Program-made: the position numbers and the translations under genes | Shown: piece by piece, positions 23,734-35,755 of the stretch | How positions within the stretch are numbered: the stretch's first letter is position 1 | Layout of the letters: the number at the start of each line of letters is the position of its first letter | DNA from: Siderastrea siderea | Lineage: Eukaryota; Cnidaria; Anthozoa; Scleractinia; Rhizangiidae | DNA length: 64,000 bases | Direction: 5' to 3' | Assembly: GCA_964030785.1 (NCBI GenBank) | Contig: OZ034972.1 | Span: 51,764,538 to 51,828,537, forward strand | Notes under the pieces: generated by a model | What the model was told of the DNA's origin: nothing | What the model saw: only the letters and a program-made list of their open reading frames with translations | The model's database searches: none

Positions 23734-24661
23734 AAAGATGTAATGCGCTTAGCCGCGTGGCATATATCCGGGATAGTTTGGAGGTCAGAGGAATTTCTCC
23801 GAGAGTAGCCAACTATGTGCTCAAGTCCTGGAGGCCTGGAACAGAAAAATCCTCTTCAAGCAAATCTAGTGACAGTTTGTGACTTTCTTACTGGACAGTC
23901 TGAAGATCTATAGTACTATTAACTCCTATAGATCTGCTTTGTCCTCTTTGTTATTGCCTGTAGATGGATATGCTTTAGGTGAACATCCTATTATTGTTCG
24001 TTTGCTGAAAGGGATGTTTCATGTTCGTCCCCCTGAACCAAGGTATAGTTTTACCTGGGATGTTAATCTTCTGTAGAGATTCCTCTTTCTGCTCTAGACC
24101 TTAAGCAGTTAACTCTCAAAACGGCTGCCTTGGTAGCACTAGTTTCTGCTCAGAGAAGTCAAACTTTGACAACCGTAAGTATTGACTTAATAAATTCATC
24201 TGAGAGTGGTAGTGAATTTATTGTCAACAGTCTTTTGAAATCATCTAGACCTGGAAGGTCTTCTATTGTAATTACGTTGCCAGCTTTTCCTGAGAATGAA
24301 AAACTTTGTGTTCATTCTACATTGTCACATTATATAAATAGAGCTAAAAGTGTAAGACAGTCACTTAATACAGCAAAACTTTTTATTTCATATTGCAAAC
24401 CTTACAAAGTGATTATTAATTTCCACTTCAACTCTCTCAAGATGGCTTAAAGATATGTTGTCAATAGCAGGAATTGTTACTAGTATATTTAAAGGTCATA
24501 GTTTTAGAGGAGCATCTACCTCAAAAGCAGTCAGTCTGGGTGTTTCACTAGCTGATGTTTTAAAAACAGCTGACTGGAGGAGTGCAGGCACCTTTGCTAA
24601 GTTCTATAAAAGGAGTACCTCTGTAAACTCATTCGCTCAGGCTGTTCTTACGATTTAGTTG
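23734..24661 (+). pseudogene. Tyrosine recombinase relic of a DIRS-like retroelement
   Basis: Four adjoining frame pieces (to 23882, 23879-24076, 24080-24450, 24455-24658) together read as the C-terminal part of a tyrosine recombinase: NSYRSALSSLLLPVDG, then ALVSAQRSQTL with the first catalytic Arg (codon 24154-24156), then GHSFRGASTSKA with His (24497) and Arg (24506), and FYKRS with the nucleophile Tyr (24605-24607). The sequence ADWRSAGTFAKFYKR is typical of DIRS and Ngaro recombinases. Stops and frameshifts separate the pieces, and no reverse transcriptase is found nearby, so it is a dead 3' fragment. Confidence 0.8.
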
Positions 24662-24737
24662 TCACGCCTGATTCAGTGTTATGATGATTTTTTCCTGAGA
24701 TTAAAGTATTTATTGGTTACGTGCACAGTTAATTGTC

Positions 24738-24992
24738 ATTCTCCAAGTATAATGCGTAGCACCAGGGATTCAGATCCCGCCCTTTTTATTCCTAATCCAC
24801 CCTTCATGGTATTCCTTCGCGCATACTGGATATAGTCTTTGCCCGCTCAAAAGACAACTTGTGAAGACCACATGGCACCTTTTATAAGGATGTGATTTGC
24901 ATAACAAAGATCTTTGAACCGTGATGACCTGGCGACTAGCCGCGAAATAATGCAATCTGAATCCCTGGTGCTACGCATTATACTTGGAGAAT
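24738..24992. mobile_element. MITE with perfect 38-bp terminal inverted repeats
   Basis: The 38 bases from 24738 (ATTCTCCAAGTATAATGCGT and on) are exactly complementary to 24955-24992. The interior is about 180 bp and non-coding. The perfect match suggests recent activity. It lies about 700 bp upstream of the TNFR-B first exon. Confidence 0.85.
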
Positions 24993-25032
24993 CACAATTA
25001 TCCTGCAGATAATTAACCTTTGTCTAATTTTA

Positions 25033-25250
25033 TATTTGTACCTGCACCAAGGTTCCACGCAGACATATAATGGTGTCACTGGGTATCGCATCCGTGTCAT
25101 GGTCATCAACCTCATTCCCAGGGTGTAACCGCTTTTGTTTCTTGGAGCGAGAGAGATGAGACCCTGGGAACGAGGTTGCATGTGCTATTTTCCTGCAACA
25201 CGAACGGACAGTGGTTGTTATGACTTGTCACTAGATGTTTCCTTTTTAAG
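25033..25250. repeat. Dispersed repeat also present at 10830-11031
   Basis: Same segment as described at 10830, here with about 20 extra bases in the middle. It lies upstream of TNFR-B and is not shared with the TNFR-A promoter. Confidence 0.65.
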
Positions 25251-25352
25251 GTCATTGCCTCCGTTAACGGAGTCCGTTTTTTATTCGTTTACGAGTACGT
25301 AAAACCTGATCTTTTAGCCGGATCCTCTCACGTTTCACAGACAAAGAATGTA

Positions 25353-25363
25353 GGGGAATCCCC
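25353..25363 (+). promoter_or_regulatory. kappaB-like site upstream of TNFR-B
   Basis: GGGGAATCCCC, about 467 bp upstream of the codon that corresponds to the TNFR-A start and 416 bp upstream of the nearest in-frame ATG. It is identical over 11 bases to the TNFR-A promoter site at the same relative distance. Confidence 0.6.
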
Positions 25364-25721
25364 GAACAACAATGGTTTAGGTCTTTGGCTTCATTACTGT
25401 AATAACTAAAACAGCCTTTCTGATCATATGCTTAGTTGTGTAGATAATTATTTCTTTAACTGAATCAACTTGTACCCAGAGAAAGAACAGAAAAGAGAGG
25501 AGTATATACAAGGGACGCTATTCGTAAATATAGTTGTAGCGCTTTATTTCTAAAGCCAAGATAGATATCAGGTTGCAATGAGGTCACCTCCATTCTTAGT
25601 CATGTCTCAGCAGTCTCACTAAACCTGCGCCATATAACTCGCACTTCAAAACACAGAGCAAGATTCGCGCAGTCAATTTGGCAACTCTAGTGTCTTTAGT
25701 ACTACTCTTCTCAGTAACTAA

Positions 25722-26330
25722 ATGCCAAGGCGTAATTTGCTTCTCCATAGTATGAGAGGAATCTCGAAAAGGACGACAATGAGTTCAATTCTCGGCAATT
25801 TACGTTTGTCTTCATTTGCTGCCACGGCGATAAAGGGAAGTCTGGCTGCGGCCATCTTAGGCTTGTTGGTGAGTAAATCTATCTTCTATCTTATGGCTAA
25901 TCTGGAGAAGAACAGGAGTCTTTAAGTGAATCTTTTTCTCTGTTTACTGCGCTCCTTCTGCCGCTAGAGCAAATCTGCTGACACATCAGTTTTCTAACAG
26001 CTACGCCGCGCGTCCTACCGCTTTGAAAAGCCTTTTTGTTGGCACGTCATGATTTAAAATTCCGACCAAAGAACTTTTGTTTCTTATGTTATTTGACATT
26101 GCGACGTTTTGGAGCGCTATACTTTGACGTCTTGTAACGTTTTTGTAAACCTTCTTTTGTCGCGCACATGTTCTCAATACACTAACAAGCACTCATGTTA
26201 CAGTTACAAACTTCGCTTAGTAGTGAACGCAGAACCCTTAACCCAAATGGATTTTCTCTAGATTTCGCTTGGGATATCTACCCTGGCCATAACATATGCC
26301 CACCAATCTTCCTTGTATACGCAAATTATT

Positions 26331-26365
<35 letters not shown>

Positions 26366-29300
26366 TTCACGCAAAACAATTAATTTGTAGGCTTTCGGAA
26401 ATATTTACCGACGATTACGTATCTTCAAAGATAATTTGTTTGTTGCTAATTTTATTAATTATTGGGACTTAAGTCAGACATCATTACGTTTTTAACCTTT
26501 ATTTCAATCAGTATTTTTGTTGAGATTCATAAGAGATCAAAAGTTATATTATACAAAATGCTTCGCTAGCACCAGACAGAACCGGATCTATGTGGAAGAT
26601 ACGAGGGCTATGACCTGGGGCACACGAAAAAAAGTTCTTTTTATTATTTATCATTTAGTTTTACTATGCCATAATTACTACGTACGTACATAACTTAGAA
26701 AAAGTATGATAGTTCTATCTTGGGAATGTTGTTGCTGCGAAATACAAACGTAGCCATTTGAGACAAAAACAAAGATGCCATGTAACAGATACACGCGATG
26801 ACTTAATGCATGGAATATCCTAGAAATGATCAGAATGGTCACGAGACTGCGTGGGTAGCTGGAGTGGGTAGGCTTGCCATTGAGCAACACGGTTGTGATG
26901 GCACCTCAAATTAAAACCCGAATCAAATCCTACTGCGTAGGACTACTCAAAAAGTGCCAAAGAGTACTTTTACACTAAACCCAGGCCAAGCAAACTGACC
27001 GTTTTGAATTGCCAGGCAGCACAAGTTCTCGTTTTATTTGCATTGTAATTGCTAAAATTCGTTTAAATTTGGAATTTAAATTGGGAGTTCTTTTTCTAAT
27101 TTTCACTCTGACTTTTAACGAACATGTACTTTCATGTGAAATTACTTGCAAACCTTATTTGTTTGACCTTGGTGAAAATACCAATTGAGATTAATGTTAC
27201 ATACCAGCGGGCATACCAGTCCAAAAATATACGGCCAGCTCCACGTGATTTTTCTTGTAAAGTTTGATAGTTTGATAAGTCAGTAAACTTTGCAGCTTGG
27301 AAGCACGCCAATCGGTCTTTTGTTGTTGATTTAACTCACAAAAGATTAAGGTGGCTCCATACAGTTTCTCATCAGTTTCAACAGACAAATATACATAACT
27401 TTTTTGATGATTTTCAGGACATTGATTGACATTTCACTAGGGAAAAGCTACAAAAGCAACTAGCCTAGCCCTTATACTTTTCAAAAAAGTCACAATTTCT
27501 GGGCCTGGTCCGTTTCCATGGCAACCACTGATATAGTTGTTTGGCTCCTTTTTTAAGCTTACCCAGTTTCTTTATGTCATTTCTTGGTTTTTACACGGTG
27601 AATTTTCGCTATTTTTGTTGTAAAGATTTTGTCGTTTGAGAAGTCTTAGCTGGCAAATCTGTGAGAAATTTTGTACATAAGTTTTGCCAGAATAGTGAAT
27701 TTCCGTTTTCGACGATTAATGCAGAAGTGCATGTACAAAAATTACTCGTACTTTAATATGACTGAAAAAAACAAAAATCCTACAAATGTTCCAATTTTAA
27801 AAAAATTTCACCGAGTGGAAAACGCACAATTAGCGTTTGAAAATGCCTCAAAACCCACCTTTTTTCTTCACATTACCAAAATAAGAATTCTTCAAGTTAC
27901 GGGGTTGCGCATGCTCGTGATTCCTTTTGCGTGGACGAGCGTGGACAGCACGCCGGTAAGCGGTAGAAAAGCTAGAGCTTTTCTTTCAAAAGAACAACAT
28001 TTTTCTGGACAACTGTTTTCCTTTACTGTAAAGGATCCATGTGACCAAAAAATTCGCAAAAATAAAGAAAGAAACGAACAAATAAACAAAAAAGAAGAAA
28101 ATTTATATCGATTCGCGATATAAAAACTCGAACGAAGCCGCCGAATCATTAAACCACTTTCAGTTTTATTTTTACCATTAACTGATTACAACCGTTCTTC
28201 AAGAAAAAATCTAAAGCGGTCATGTTTGCTCTTACAACATCTTTTGGTATGCTACCCGAGAAAAGCAGGGAAGCTCGTTTATTTTATGTTGTAAGCTCAA
28301 GATTTTGTCTGCCGAGACCCGCGTTGTTTCTTAGCGGCTACTTGCGTGTTTGTTAACTGCATGGAATAGCAAATAGTATATAAATACGCTTTCAATTTAT
28401 ATTTAAAGGCAGACGTTGGATAAAAGGGAACAAAAATGTCGACAAGAAATTATATGTTTTGAAAAAGACCACATTATTTTTGTGCAAGGTTCAACAAGTC
28501 AACAGAACGCCTGCGAAACGCCGACTGTTTTGGAACCGGCCTTCAACTCGATACTCATCCTTTATTCGTTCAATGAATGCCCATGAATGCCGTCATTCTA
28601 GGCATAATTTTTCGTAAAAATAAAAATTGTATTTGAGCTGAGGTACAATTGAACTTTTTTCAATTTTCGGTTTCATTTTAGACCACCGAAGTTTTTGAAG
28701 TCGCACCTTGTCAACACAAGTGAAACTTAGATCAAAAGCTACTGGTGACTGATAAATAGACACTGAAATATAAGTGTCCTTTTGAGTTTCAACTTCTATC
28801 AAAATTCAATGACAACTGTTACCTCGTTACAAGTGTGTAATCTATTCATCGCTCAATAAAATTCACAAGTCAGCTGTATTTTGCTGAAACCGTATGAGAA
28901 CGGCCGTAGACACAACTTACCCGACAAAAAATACACGGCTGGGCGCGTAATAATTCGTGCAACGTATTCAGTCCTCTCTGTGTTGCTTGAATTTAAAGAT
29001 CGCACTCAAACCAGTCCTATAATCGTAGAACAATCGTAGGACTGCAACTGTCAGCTACAAAAGCGATTAAACTAAAGGCTTTTCATAATTTCACTGCTAT
29101 GTGTTCGATAGGTTTTGAAAAGGTAAGCCATAAAGCTGCCTCAATCAGACTTTGGAAAAGTTCGCCTGGGCGGTTGATTGGCACATGTCATCTGACTTGG
29201 GCTGTCGCGCTCCTCGCGCGCGCGCTTGTGCCAATTTCGTTCCCATTCCTCGCGTGCTGAAAAACTATATGGAGCCACCTTAAGTGACAGAAAAATTTAA

Positions 29301-32106
29301 CATTTCCGGTTGCCCTTGTTTTTTTCGCGCCATTTTCTTGCCCCAGATTTAGTTTCTTTGGAGAAAAAGGAGAGACTGTTAATTTGCATCTTCGCCTTCC
29401 CGAGGAAATTAGATTCCAAATACTAAATAGTTTAAAAAGTAGCGAAAGACAAGAAAAGTTGAAAACAAAAACCCTCTGTCCGTGATAGTGATTCATTGGT
29501 TGACTGGCTGCCCTGTATCTCTTTGCACAAACAGGTTTGTGGAGTTGGAGCAGACTTTCCGTGCAAGACAGACCAAATCCACTGGATTGGATCATCTGGA
29601 AAGAGATTTAAATGTATAAACTGTCCCGAATGCCCTGAGGGGGCGCAGCCTTCTGTCCCGTGCGGGAGTTCAGTTGCATATGGAACACCCGTTCATTGCA
29701 TATCCTGCCAGCTTGGAAAAACGTACTCGGACAAATACGGGAAAGAGTCATGTAAGGCGTGCACTGTGTGTTCTGAAGGAAAAGCAGTAAAAAAGAACTG
29801 TACGTTGTTCTCAAACAGTGAGTGTGATGATAAATGCGCGCATGGGTTTTACTCTGAGCCATTTATCTTCGGCTGTTTTCGTTGTTCACGGTGCTGCGGT
29901 GACGCTAAGGACGAGATAGCTAAGGAATGCGCGAATTATGGGAAGAAGTGTAAAGTGCGGTCAGCACCGTGTTCCAACGTGCCTACAATGGCTTCTCAAA
30001 CAACAGTGGACAGTCAAAAGGCCTCTATAAAGACAAATCAGCAAGGGAGGATGCAAATTGATATGAGGACACTGTTGGTTCCGCATCACACTAAGCCACC
30101 GATTTCTTCAGTTCCGCCTTCTTTGCCAGGGAATAACCGTCAAGTTATAGGAGGCAAGCAGATAGAACCTGGGGAAAATGACAGTGAAAACAAAACGCTT
30201 ATGATTCTAGCAATAGCAGGTGCAGTTATAGCAATATTAGCAATTTTGGGGCTGATTGCTTATATAGTATACGGAAGACAAACCAATTGCGCCATTAACA
30301 ACGTGGTTGAAAATGAACCAGTTCAGCTCAACCAAATTGCCTCTCCCTCGCAACAGCAACTGAATTCAGGTAAGTCGTTCTTAGCATGATAGTTGAATAT
30401 TTTCCATATTACAAAGAACTGTAAGGCCGGGGTGTTTTCCACACAGGAGTGGATCGGAGTTTGCACAGTAACTAAATGGCGAAAGTGTAACTTAGTCTGT
30501 CTTAGCTAGATTGTTTAGTTTCATATTTCCCTTGTATTTTCCCGTGTGTTTTTGCGTGTGTTGACCAAGTTAGAACACTGTGTTCAATTAGCTGCGGTCT
30601 TTGAATGACTTGCACAGAGCGGCCTGTCTGCATGGGGATAACCAAAAATGCTAAGGGCAAGGGGAGTCAGTAAAGTTTTGTGCTATTCCTAAATCAGCGA
30701 CCTTTGTTTATCGAATCCTCTGAGTCTCTATACGTCATTTTATAACTTTTTTTTTGAGTTACAAACGATTTGTTACGTGTATGTTCTGTTGCGATCCGAA
30801 CATGGATTCCGGTAGCACATCAAGTGTATATCTAGGGAAAGGGTTACGTGTTATTTGAAGATCCATACACACAAACTAGTTATTTGGCAACTTTTATTTG
30901 ACGATGTTTTTCTGCTCGTGTATCGTAGACAAAGAAAAAATTGTCAAATGTTTCTATGACAAATGTTTGTGCCGAAAAACTGGCTTGAGAATTCAAATCT
31001 GAAATTCGTTAGTGTATTTGGGTCGACAAAGAAAAAACCTGTCAAAGATCTGTGGAACATTAGATCGCAGACGTTTGTTCACGTGGTTTTTAGGGCTTTT
31101 AGGGCTTTTCAGGAAGAAGTATTTTAACACTAAGAGTCTCCAGTGTCACTAGTCATACGAATCCAATATCTGTTTTTGCAACCCATTTTCAGCTGCACGT
31201 CGCAATAATAGTACCGCTGCTACCGAGTCACATGATGTAAATTAACTGTCCTTACTTAAAAAACGAGCTATTTAGTTTTTGATGAATTTTCTTTGTCTTG
31301 CTTTTACGCTTTCCTTCCTTGGTCGCTTGCTGCTCCGTTGTCCAAAAGTCATTGCCGTCACATAGGCAACAAAACTAAAGAAAGAAAATCAGTTGCTCAC
31401 CAGTATTCATGGGCAGACTATTTGGTCGTGTGCGTGGGGCTTTACATGGCGTCTGTGATCGATGTCAGGGCCGATTTGATAAACGAAGTTTAGACAGGGT
31501 TAAAGATAAACGTGGTCTAAACCAATTATGAGCAAGGTCAGAGCGATTTAATAGCACAATTTATTAGACTCTGTAAAATGTGGCCTTTGTAGTGTCTGTG
31601 GCCGTATCGTCCGATAAAAATTCAAGACGTGCCCATGGCTTATGGAGACTCAGTATTAACCTCGATTTTATAGTCTCAACTGAACCAGGTCTATATTTGA
31701 CTTTTGTTTAAGCTATCGGCCCTAAATCTCTAAATTCCAAGCGAGAATTAATTAACAAAAACATTTATAAATTTTGAATGTTGCTTGTTTTTTAGAGTCC
31801 ATAACCCTTGAGCGACTTGAGAACGATCACCAGGAGCTTTTTGATTGGATGTGCTTGAGGCTTGATAATGGAAGATGGTGGCACAGGCGTGACTACGAAC
31901 GCTTAGCTGCTAAGTACAAGAAAATTTCACTGGAAGAACGGAACGCTTTGCACGATGAGCTCCAAAGAAAAGAAAGTCCCTCCAAGATGTTAATGAGCCA
32001 CCTCCAGACGAAATATCCAACTCTTACTCTACGTGACTTTGTTGGGACAGTTAAAGAGATCGGGAGAAGTGACATCGCGCAGAAACTAATGCCGTATGCA
32101 GGGTAA
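25722..32106 (+). CDS. TNFR-B: TNF-receptor-like type I membrane protein with death domain
   Basis: Three exons in phase: 25722-25868 (donor GTGAGT, phase 0), 29535-30369 (acceptor ACAG, donor GTAAGT, phase 1) and 31796-32106, giving up to 430 residues, or 411 from the ATG at 25779. The signal segment GSLAAAILGLL leads into VCGVGA, a likely cleavage site. The cysteine-rich ectodomain, Ser/Thr/Pro stalk, membrane helix (LMILAIAGAVIAILAILGLIAYIV) and death domain (DNGRWWHRRDYERLA, KEIGRSDIAQKL) follow the order in TNFR-A. The codon matching the TNFR-A start is ATA (25830-25832), so translation must start at an upstream in-frame ATG, which lengthens the hydrophilic N-region. Intron 1 has grown by a 1.9-kb TTAA element. 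The gene converges on CARD-CC. Expected role: cell-surface death-domain receptor. Ligand and orthology are unknown. Confidence 0.85.
26332..26367. repeat. (TTTA)n microsatellite in TNFR-B intron 1
   Basis: About nine copies of TTTA. The flanking DNA (26215-26330, 26690-26880) is inverted-homologous to TNFR-A intron 1 near 6660-6760 and 6170-6340. Confidence 0.85.
27346..29283. mobile_element. TTAA-flanked element in TNFR-B intron 1
   Basis: TTAA at 27346-27349 and at 29280-29283 bracket 1.93 kb whose ends are GGTGGCTCCATA and TATGGAGCCACC. A TTAA target duplication is used by piggyBac and Kolobok elements; the GG-start favours Kolobok-like. A 150-codon ORF inside (27671-28123) has no recognised domain. 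It is absent from TNFR-A intron 1, so it arrived after the two genes split. Confidence 0.75.
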
Positions 32107-33182
32107 ACAATTGCAACTCGCCTGCTCAGTATTCAGTGAACTTAATTCTGCTGAGATGAGTGACTAGAGTGCGACAGGCAGGCAGATCTCAGTTAAAAAC
32201 GCTCGGAAAAAAAGGAAACAAGGAACACCCGGAAACACTGAACATTTGGTAACTGAAAAACTAATATTTTCTTTGAAGAACAACAGAAATTATCGGGCGT
32301 TTTCTTTTTTTAGATTGTCTCATACTAGCCACTGCATGAACCATCTCGACCATCTTGTGGGGAGCCAGGTCTCTTTCCAGAAAGTATAACATTCCGTTTA
32401 AAATCCTTATACAAATGAATGTGCTTAAACAGTAGGTAGTGACTGGGGAGAGACAGGCGGTCTCGTTTTTTTTCTCGTTCTTTCACTCGCGCGCCACCTT
32501 GTATCTGAACGCCTTATTGCTGATGAGAATACTTCGCTAGGGAATATAGTAGAAAGCTTGCACTCTCACTTTGAACTTTTTTAAATGTAAGTGTCAAACT
32601 AACGTGTACTGGATTCCAAAATCGTTTCATTCTAATTTTAACATATTTGAAGTACGTTTGATTAACGCAAGAGGTACAATAGTTTGGAGTTGGATAGTCT
32701 GTAGAAAAATCAACAGCTACAAATACACTACTGTTGATTTGCTCAAGCATTTCGCTCTAATTTTTGAATTTATTGTAAAATAGTAAAAAAGACAAAAGCA
32801 AACAAAAAACTAACAACTAAAACGCAGGCTACGTAGATTTTTAAGTGTTTGGATAATGAGTTGACGTCAAGCAACTGTAGCAAATTTGTTGCATTTGTAA
32901 TATATGTCAATTGCCATTTAATTGTCACTAACTAGCAAGAGTAACTTATACCGTAAGACTATTTAAATAGGTTGAATTTAATGGAACTCACAATCTCAGG
33001 ATTACAAGGACACTTGACAGTCTCTTAGTGTTTGAGATGACGATGGGATTTATAAGGATCCGTGAATTATGAATAGACAGTATAATTTTTCCATTCTCAG
33101 ATTGTGGTGAACTATGGGACTATGGCCAGTTAATGAGCAAGAAAACCACCCACTCTTGCACAGTCTCAGAGACTGGAAAACG

Positions 33183-33255
<73 letters not shown>

Positions 33256-33373
33256 GTCAATCAATCAGTCAGTCAGTCAGTCAGTCAGTCGGTCAGTCAG
33301 TAAGTCAGCCATTTATCAATCAGTCGTTTGTGTATTTAAGTAAAGCTGGAGATGCGAAATTCGTTACGTTTTG
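32107..33373. repeat. Spacer between TNFR-B and CARD-CC, block B copy
   Basis: Matches 14532-15724. Contains an (AATC)n/(AGTC)n microsatellite at about 33184-33300 that is longer than its copy A counterpart. No gene is evident; the glutamine-serine-isoleucine ORF over the tract is a repeat artefact. Confidence 0.85.
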
Positions 33374-33400
33374 ACCTGTAACTATCGGCGCTAAGTTGTA

Positions 33401-33609
33401 AGTGATTAGTTTTGCTAAGGTCAGGTAATATTTAAATGGCATTTCTTTACCTTAACATGATACATGTGCTGGCTTTATCAGAGGATATACATACAACAAA
33501 TTTATTTTATTTGGAAATGTTTGATAGTTTTACGAAGAATAGAAATAATTAGATGTTCTTACCACATTAGGAATTTGGAAATTATATTGGAATGTAATTG
33601 AGTAACATT
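33401..33609 (+). repeat. 209-bp repeat, second copy
   Basis: Near-identical to 12128-12336. It lies just past the point where blocks A and B stop matching on this side. Confidence 0.8.
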
Positions 33610-34794
33610 TTGGATAAAAAATGAAGATATATTTATATCTTCTTCTGCTGAATAGAAATTTTGTTTTCTAGTTGTCACTTTGACAGAATATGAGAAAAAC
33701 TGTGATAGCAACTTACCCTTGAGGATGAAGAAAAGGGTAAAATGCACGAAATGTAAATTAATAAAAAAAATACTGTTGCTTTGCTTGTTTTGCTAAAAAA
33801 TAAAAAAGTTACAAAAAATAATTCTTGATGTTTTCGTTGTTGTCATAACAGATATAACGTTCACAAAATATACCTTGTGTCAATAGGTGTCGTTCCAGCT
33901 ACGCCTACTAAGTAAGCTAACAAAACAGATTCATAGTTACAATTGAATCAAGACACTTCCTAATTGTGTTCTGCCATCTTGTGTTTTCGACATTCCCTCT
34001 CCCTCTCATTGCTCTTGCATATAATCTCCCTGGAATAAACGTTCATCCCTGCCTTTGATGTATTCCAGGGTTTCCCTCTATTTTTGCAATATTTGAGCAT
34101 CTCAGCTGAGCAATATATCAGCGGATTGGATTGTTATCTTTGAGATTCGGCTCTAACAAGGTGAGGATAGTGCAGTTGTAATTCCAGCTACTAAAATAGA
34201 CAGCTTTCAAAATTAATATAATATTCTAAAAAGCCTGCTATTTAGTTTACATTTATCCAAATATTTTCACTCTTTGCAAAAACTTAATTTTGTTTGAAGA
34301 GGTTTGGATTCTCCAAGAATAGTTCAACGGGTGCTCATGATGAACAGAGGTATACTTATTGTATTTTTGCTGAGTGGACACTCCAGCCGTGGACAGATGC
34401 TCCTTTTAAAAACTTATTGCAAACGCCGTTCGATTGGCATCGTTCCTGAAAACAATCAAATGCAACAACTTACAGTTTTTCACACTATAGATGCATAAAC
34501 CAGGTGTAAACTTCATGGGCCTTCATTATTTTAAATTGCGCTTGTGATTGGCTGTTTCTGAATACGTTAAAAAAGTGACGTGGGTTCAAGGTTAGAATGT
34601 CCTCACAGTACGTTCTACCTTGTATTATAAGCCTAGGTACGTACTGACCAATGAAAAAGATAAAAACAAAGGCGCCGTTTTCTATTTCTTTTACAACGTG
34701 AAACAAGTGACGTGACACCGGCATGTGTGTTTAAACTGCCTCAAACAAAACAGCCAGTTTAACACAACGAGCACTTGTTTTATGAGCGCTTGTT

Positions 34795-34849
<55 letters not shown>

Positions 34850-35755
34850 GAACCACAGGAAAGTACTGCTCAACAGCTTTCATTTGAATGGTCACACTTT
34901 AGGATCTCATCCGCAGATGCATAATAAACAGCACCACAGGAAAATTCGGCTAATTAGCTTTCATTGAGTGATTAATTATAAACGCTAGCATTACTTTCAT
35001 CCATCGATTCAAACACCAAGAACCACCTAGCAATTCGTCACGCGTTCGTCCCCCACTTTTGAAGCTAAGAACCACCTTGTATCGCACAATATGTGTCATT
35101 TGAATGGTCAAACGGTAGAATTTCACCCATAAGCTTAAACTTTAAAATCACTTAACATGTCTTCATGAATGGCTGCAGGAATGAAACCAAGAGTTTAATC
35201 AAGCCACTTTTCTTCCCATCAAAGTCATTTATTACATCTGATTGTGATTATTGCATTTACGGTCTTAACATTTGTCTTATTCAACAGAATTTGACGCTAA
35301 TCACTTTAGCATTTGCCACAACAATAAATCAGGGACTTAAAGCACTTCAATAATAAAACGGTGGACTTACTATTTCTTTCATAGGCTGCTTAGCAGCTTG
35401 TTATAATGTAATCTTAAGTTCCTTTAACCTATAAAATAAGGTTAAATAATTTTTTAAAGTAAATATTATTTTGCAATATATATGTTCAATTGCTTCTCAC
35501 AATATGTCCTGAATTGCCTCTTACGTTAAATATTACCTAAATACCAGCTTTTTCTTTTTTATCGTTATTCCCGGTCAAAACACAGAGAATCAATCTTCCA
35601 GAATTCGTTTCACGAAATAGTTCTCTTTTGCTTGTTGCTGTTCAGTTTTGCTCTTCAAGTTAAGAGGAGAACAAATGCTCCAGCGAAGTGATTGAGTTAA
35701 CAAAGCTTGCCTGATAAAGGAAAATAGATGTCTGGAAAATGTTCACCTACTAAAA
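33610..35755. repeat. Block B-specific DNA with (ATC)n and a diverged tandem repeat
   Basis: No gene is seen. There is an (ATC)n tract at 34797-34850. From about 34845 to 35200 come partial repeats of the type CATTTGAATGGTCA, CACTTTAGGAT, CATCCGCAGATGCATAATAAA, CAGCACCACAGGAAA. Related units occur at about 9220-9290, 48415-48580 and 51330-51680. The poly-histidine ORF over the ATC tract is not a gene. Confidence 0.6.

Noticed and set aside
27671..28123. 150-aa ORF in TNFR-B intron 1
   Set aside because: It has no recognisable domain and lies wholly inside the TTAA-flanked element; kept as part of that element only.
29608..29862. Minus-strand ORF over the TNFR-B ectodomain (copies at 12335-12592 and 4595-4912)
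   Set aside because: Antisense shadow of the TNFR exon; its apparent conservation only reflects the sense gene.
33114..33374. Ser-Ile-Asn-Gln repeat ORF, with a copy at 15538-15723
   Set aside because: Translation of an (AATC)n/(AGTC)n tract that differs in length between the two blocks.
34725..34967. Poly-histidine ORF
   Set aside because: Translation of an ATC microsatellite.
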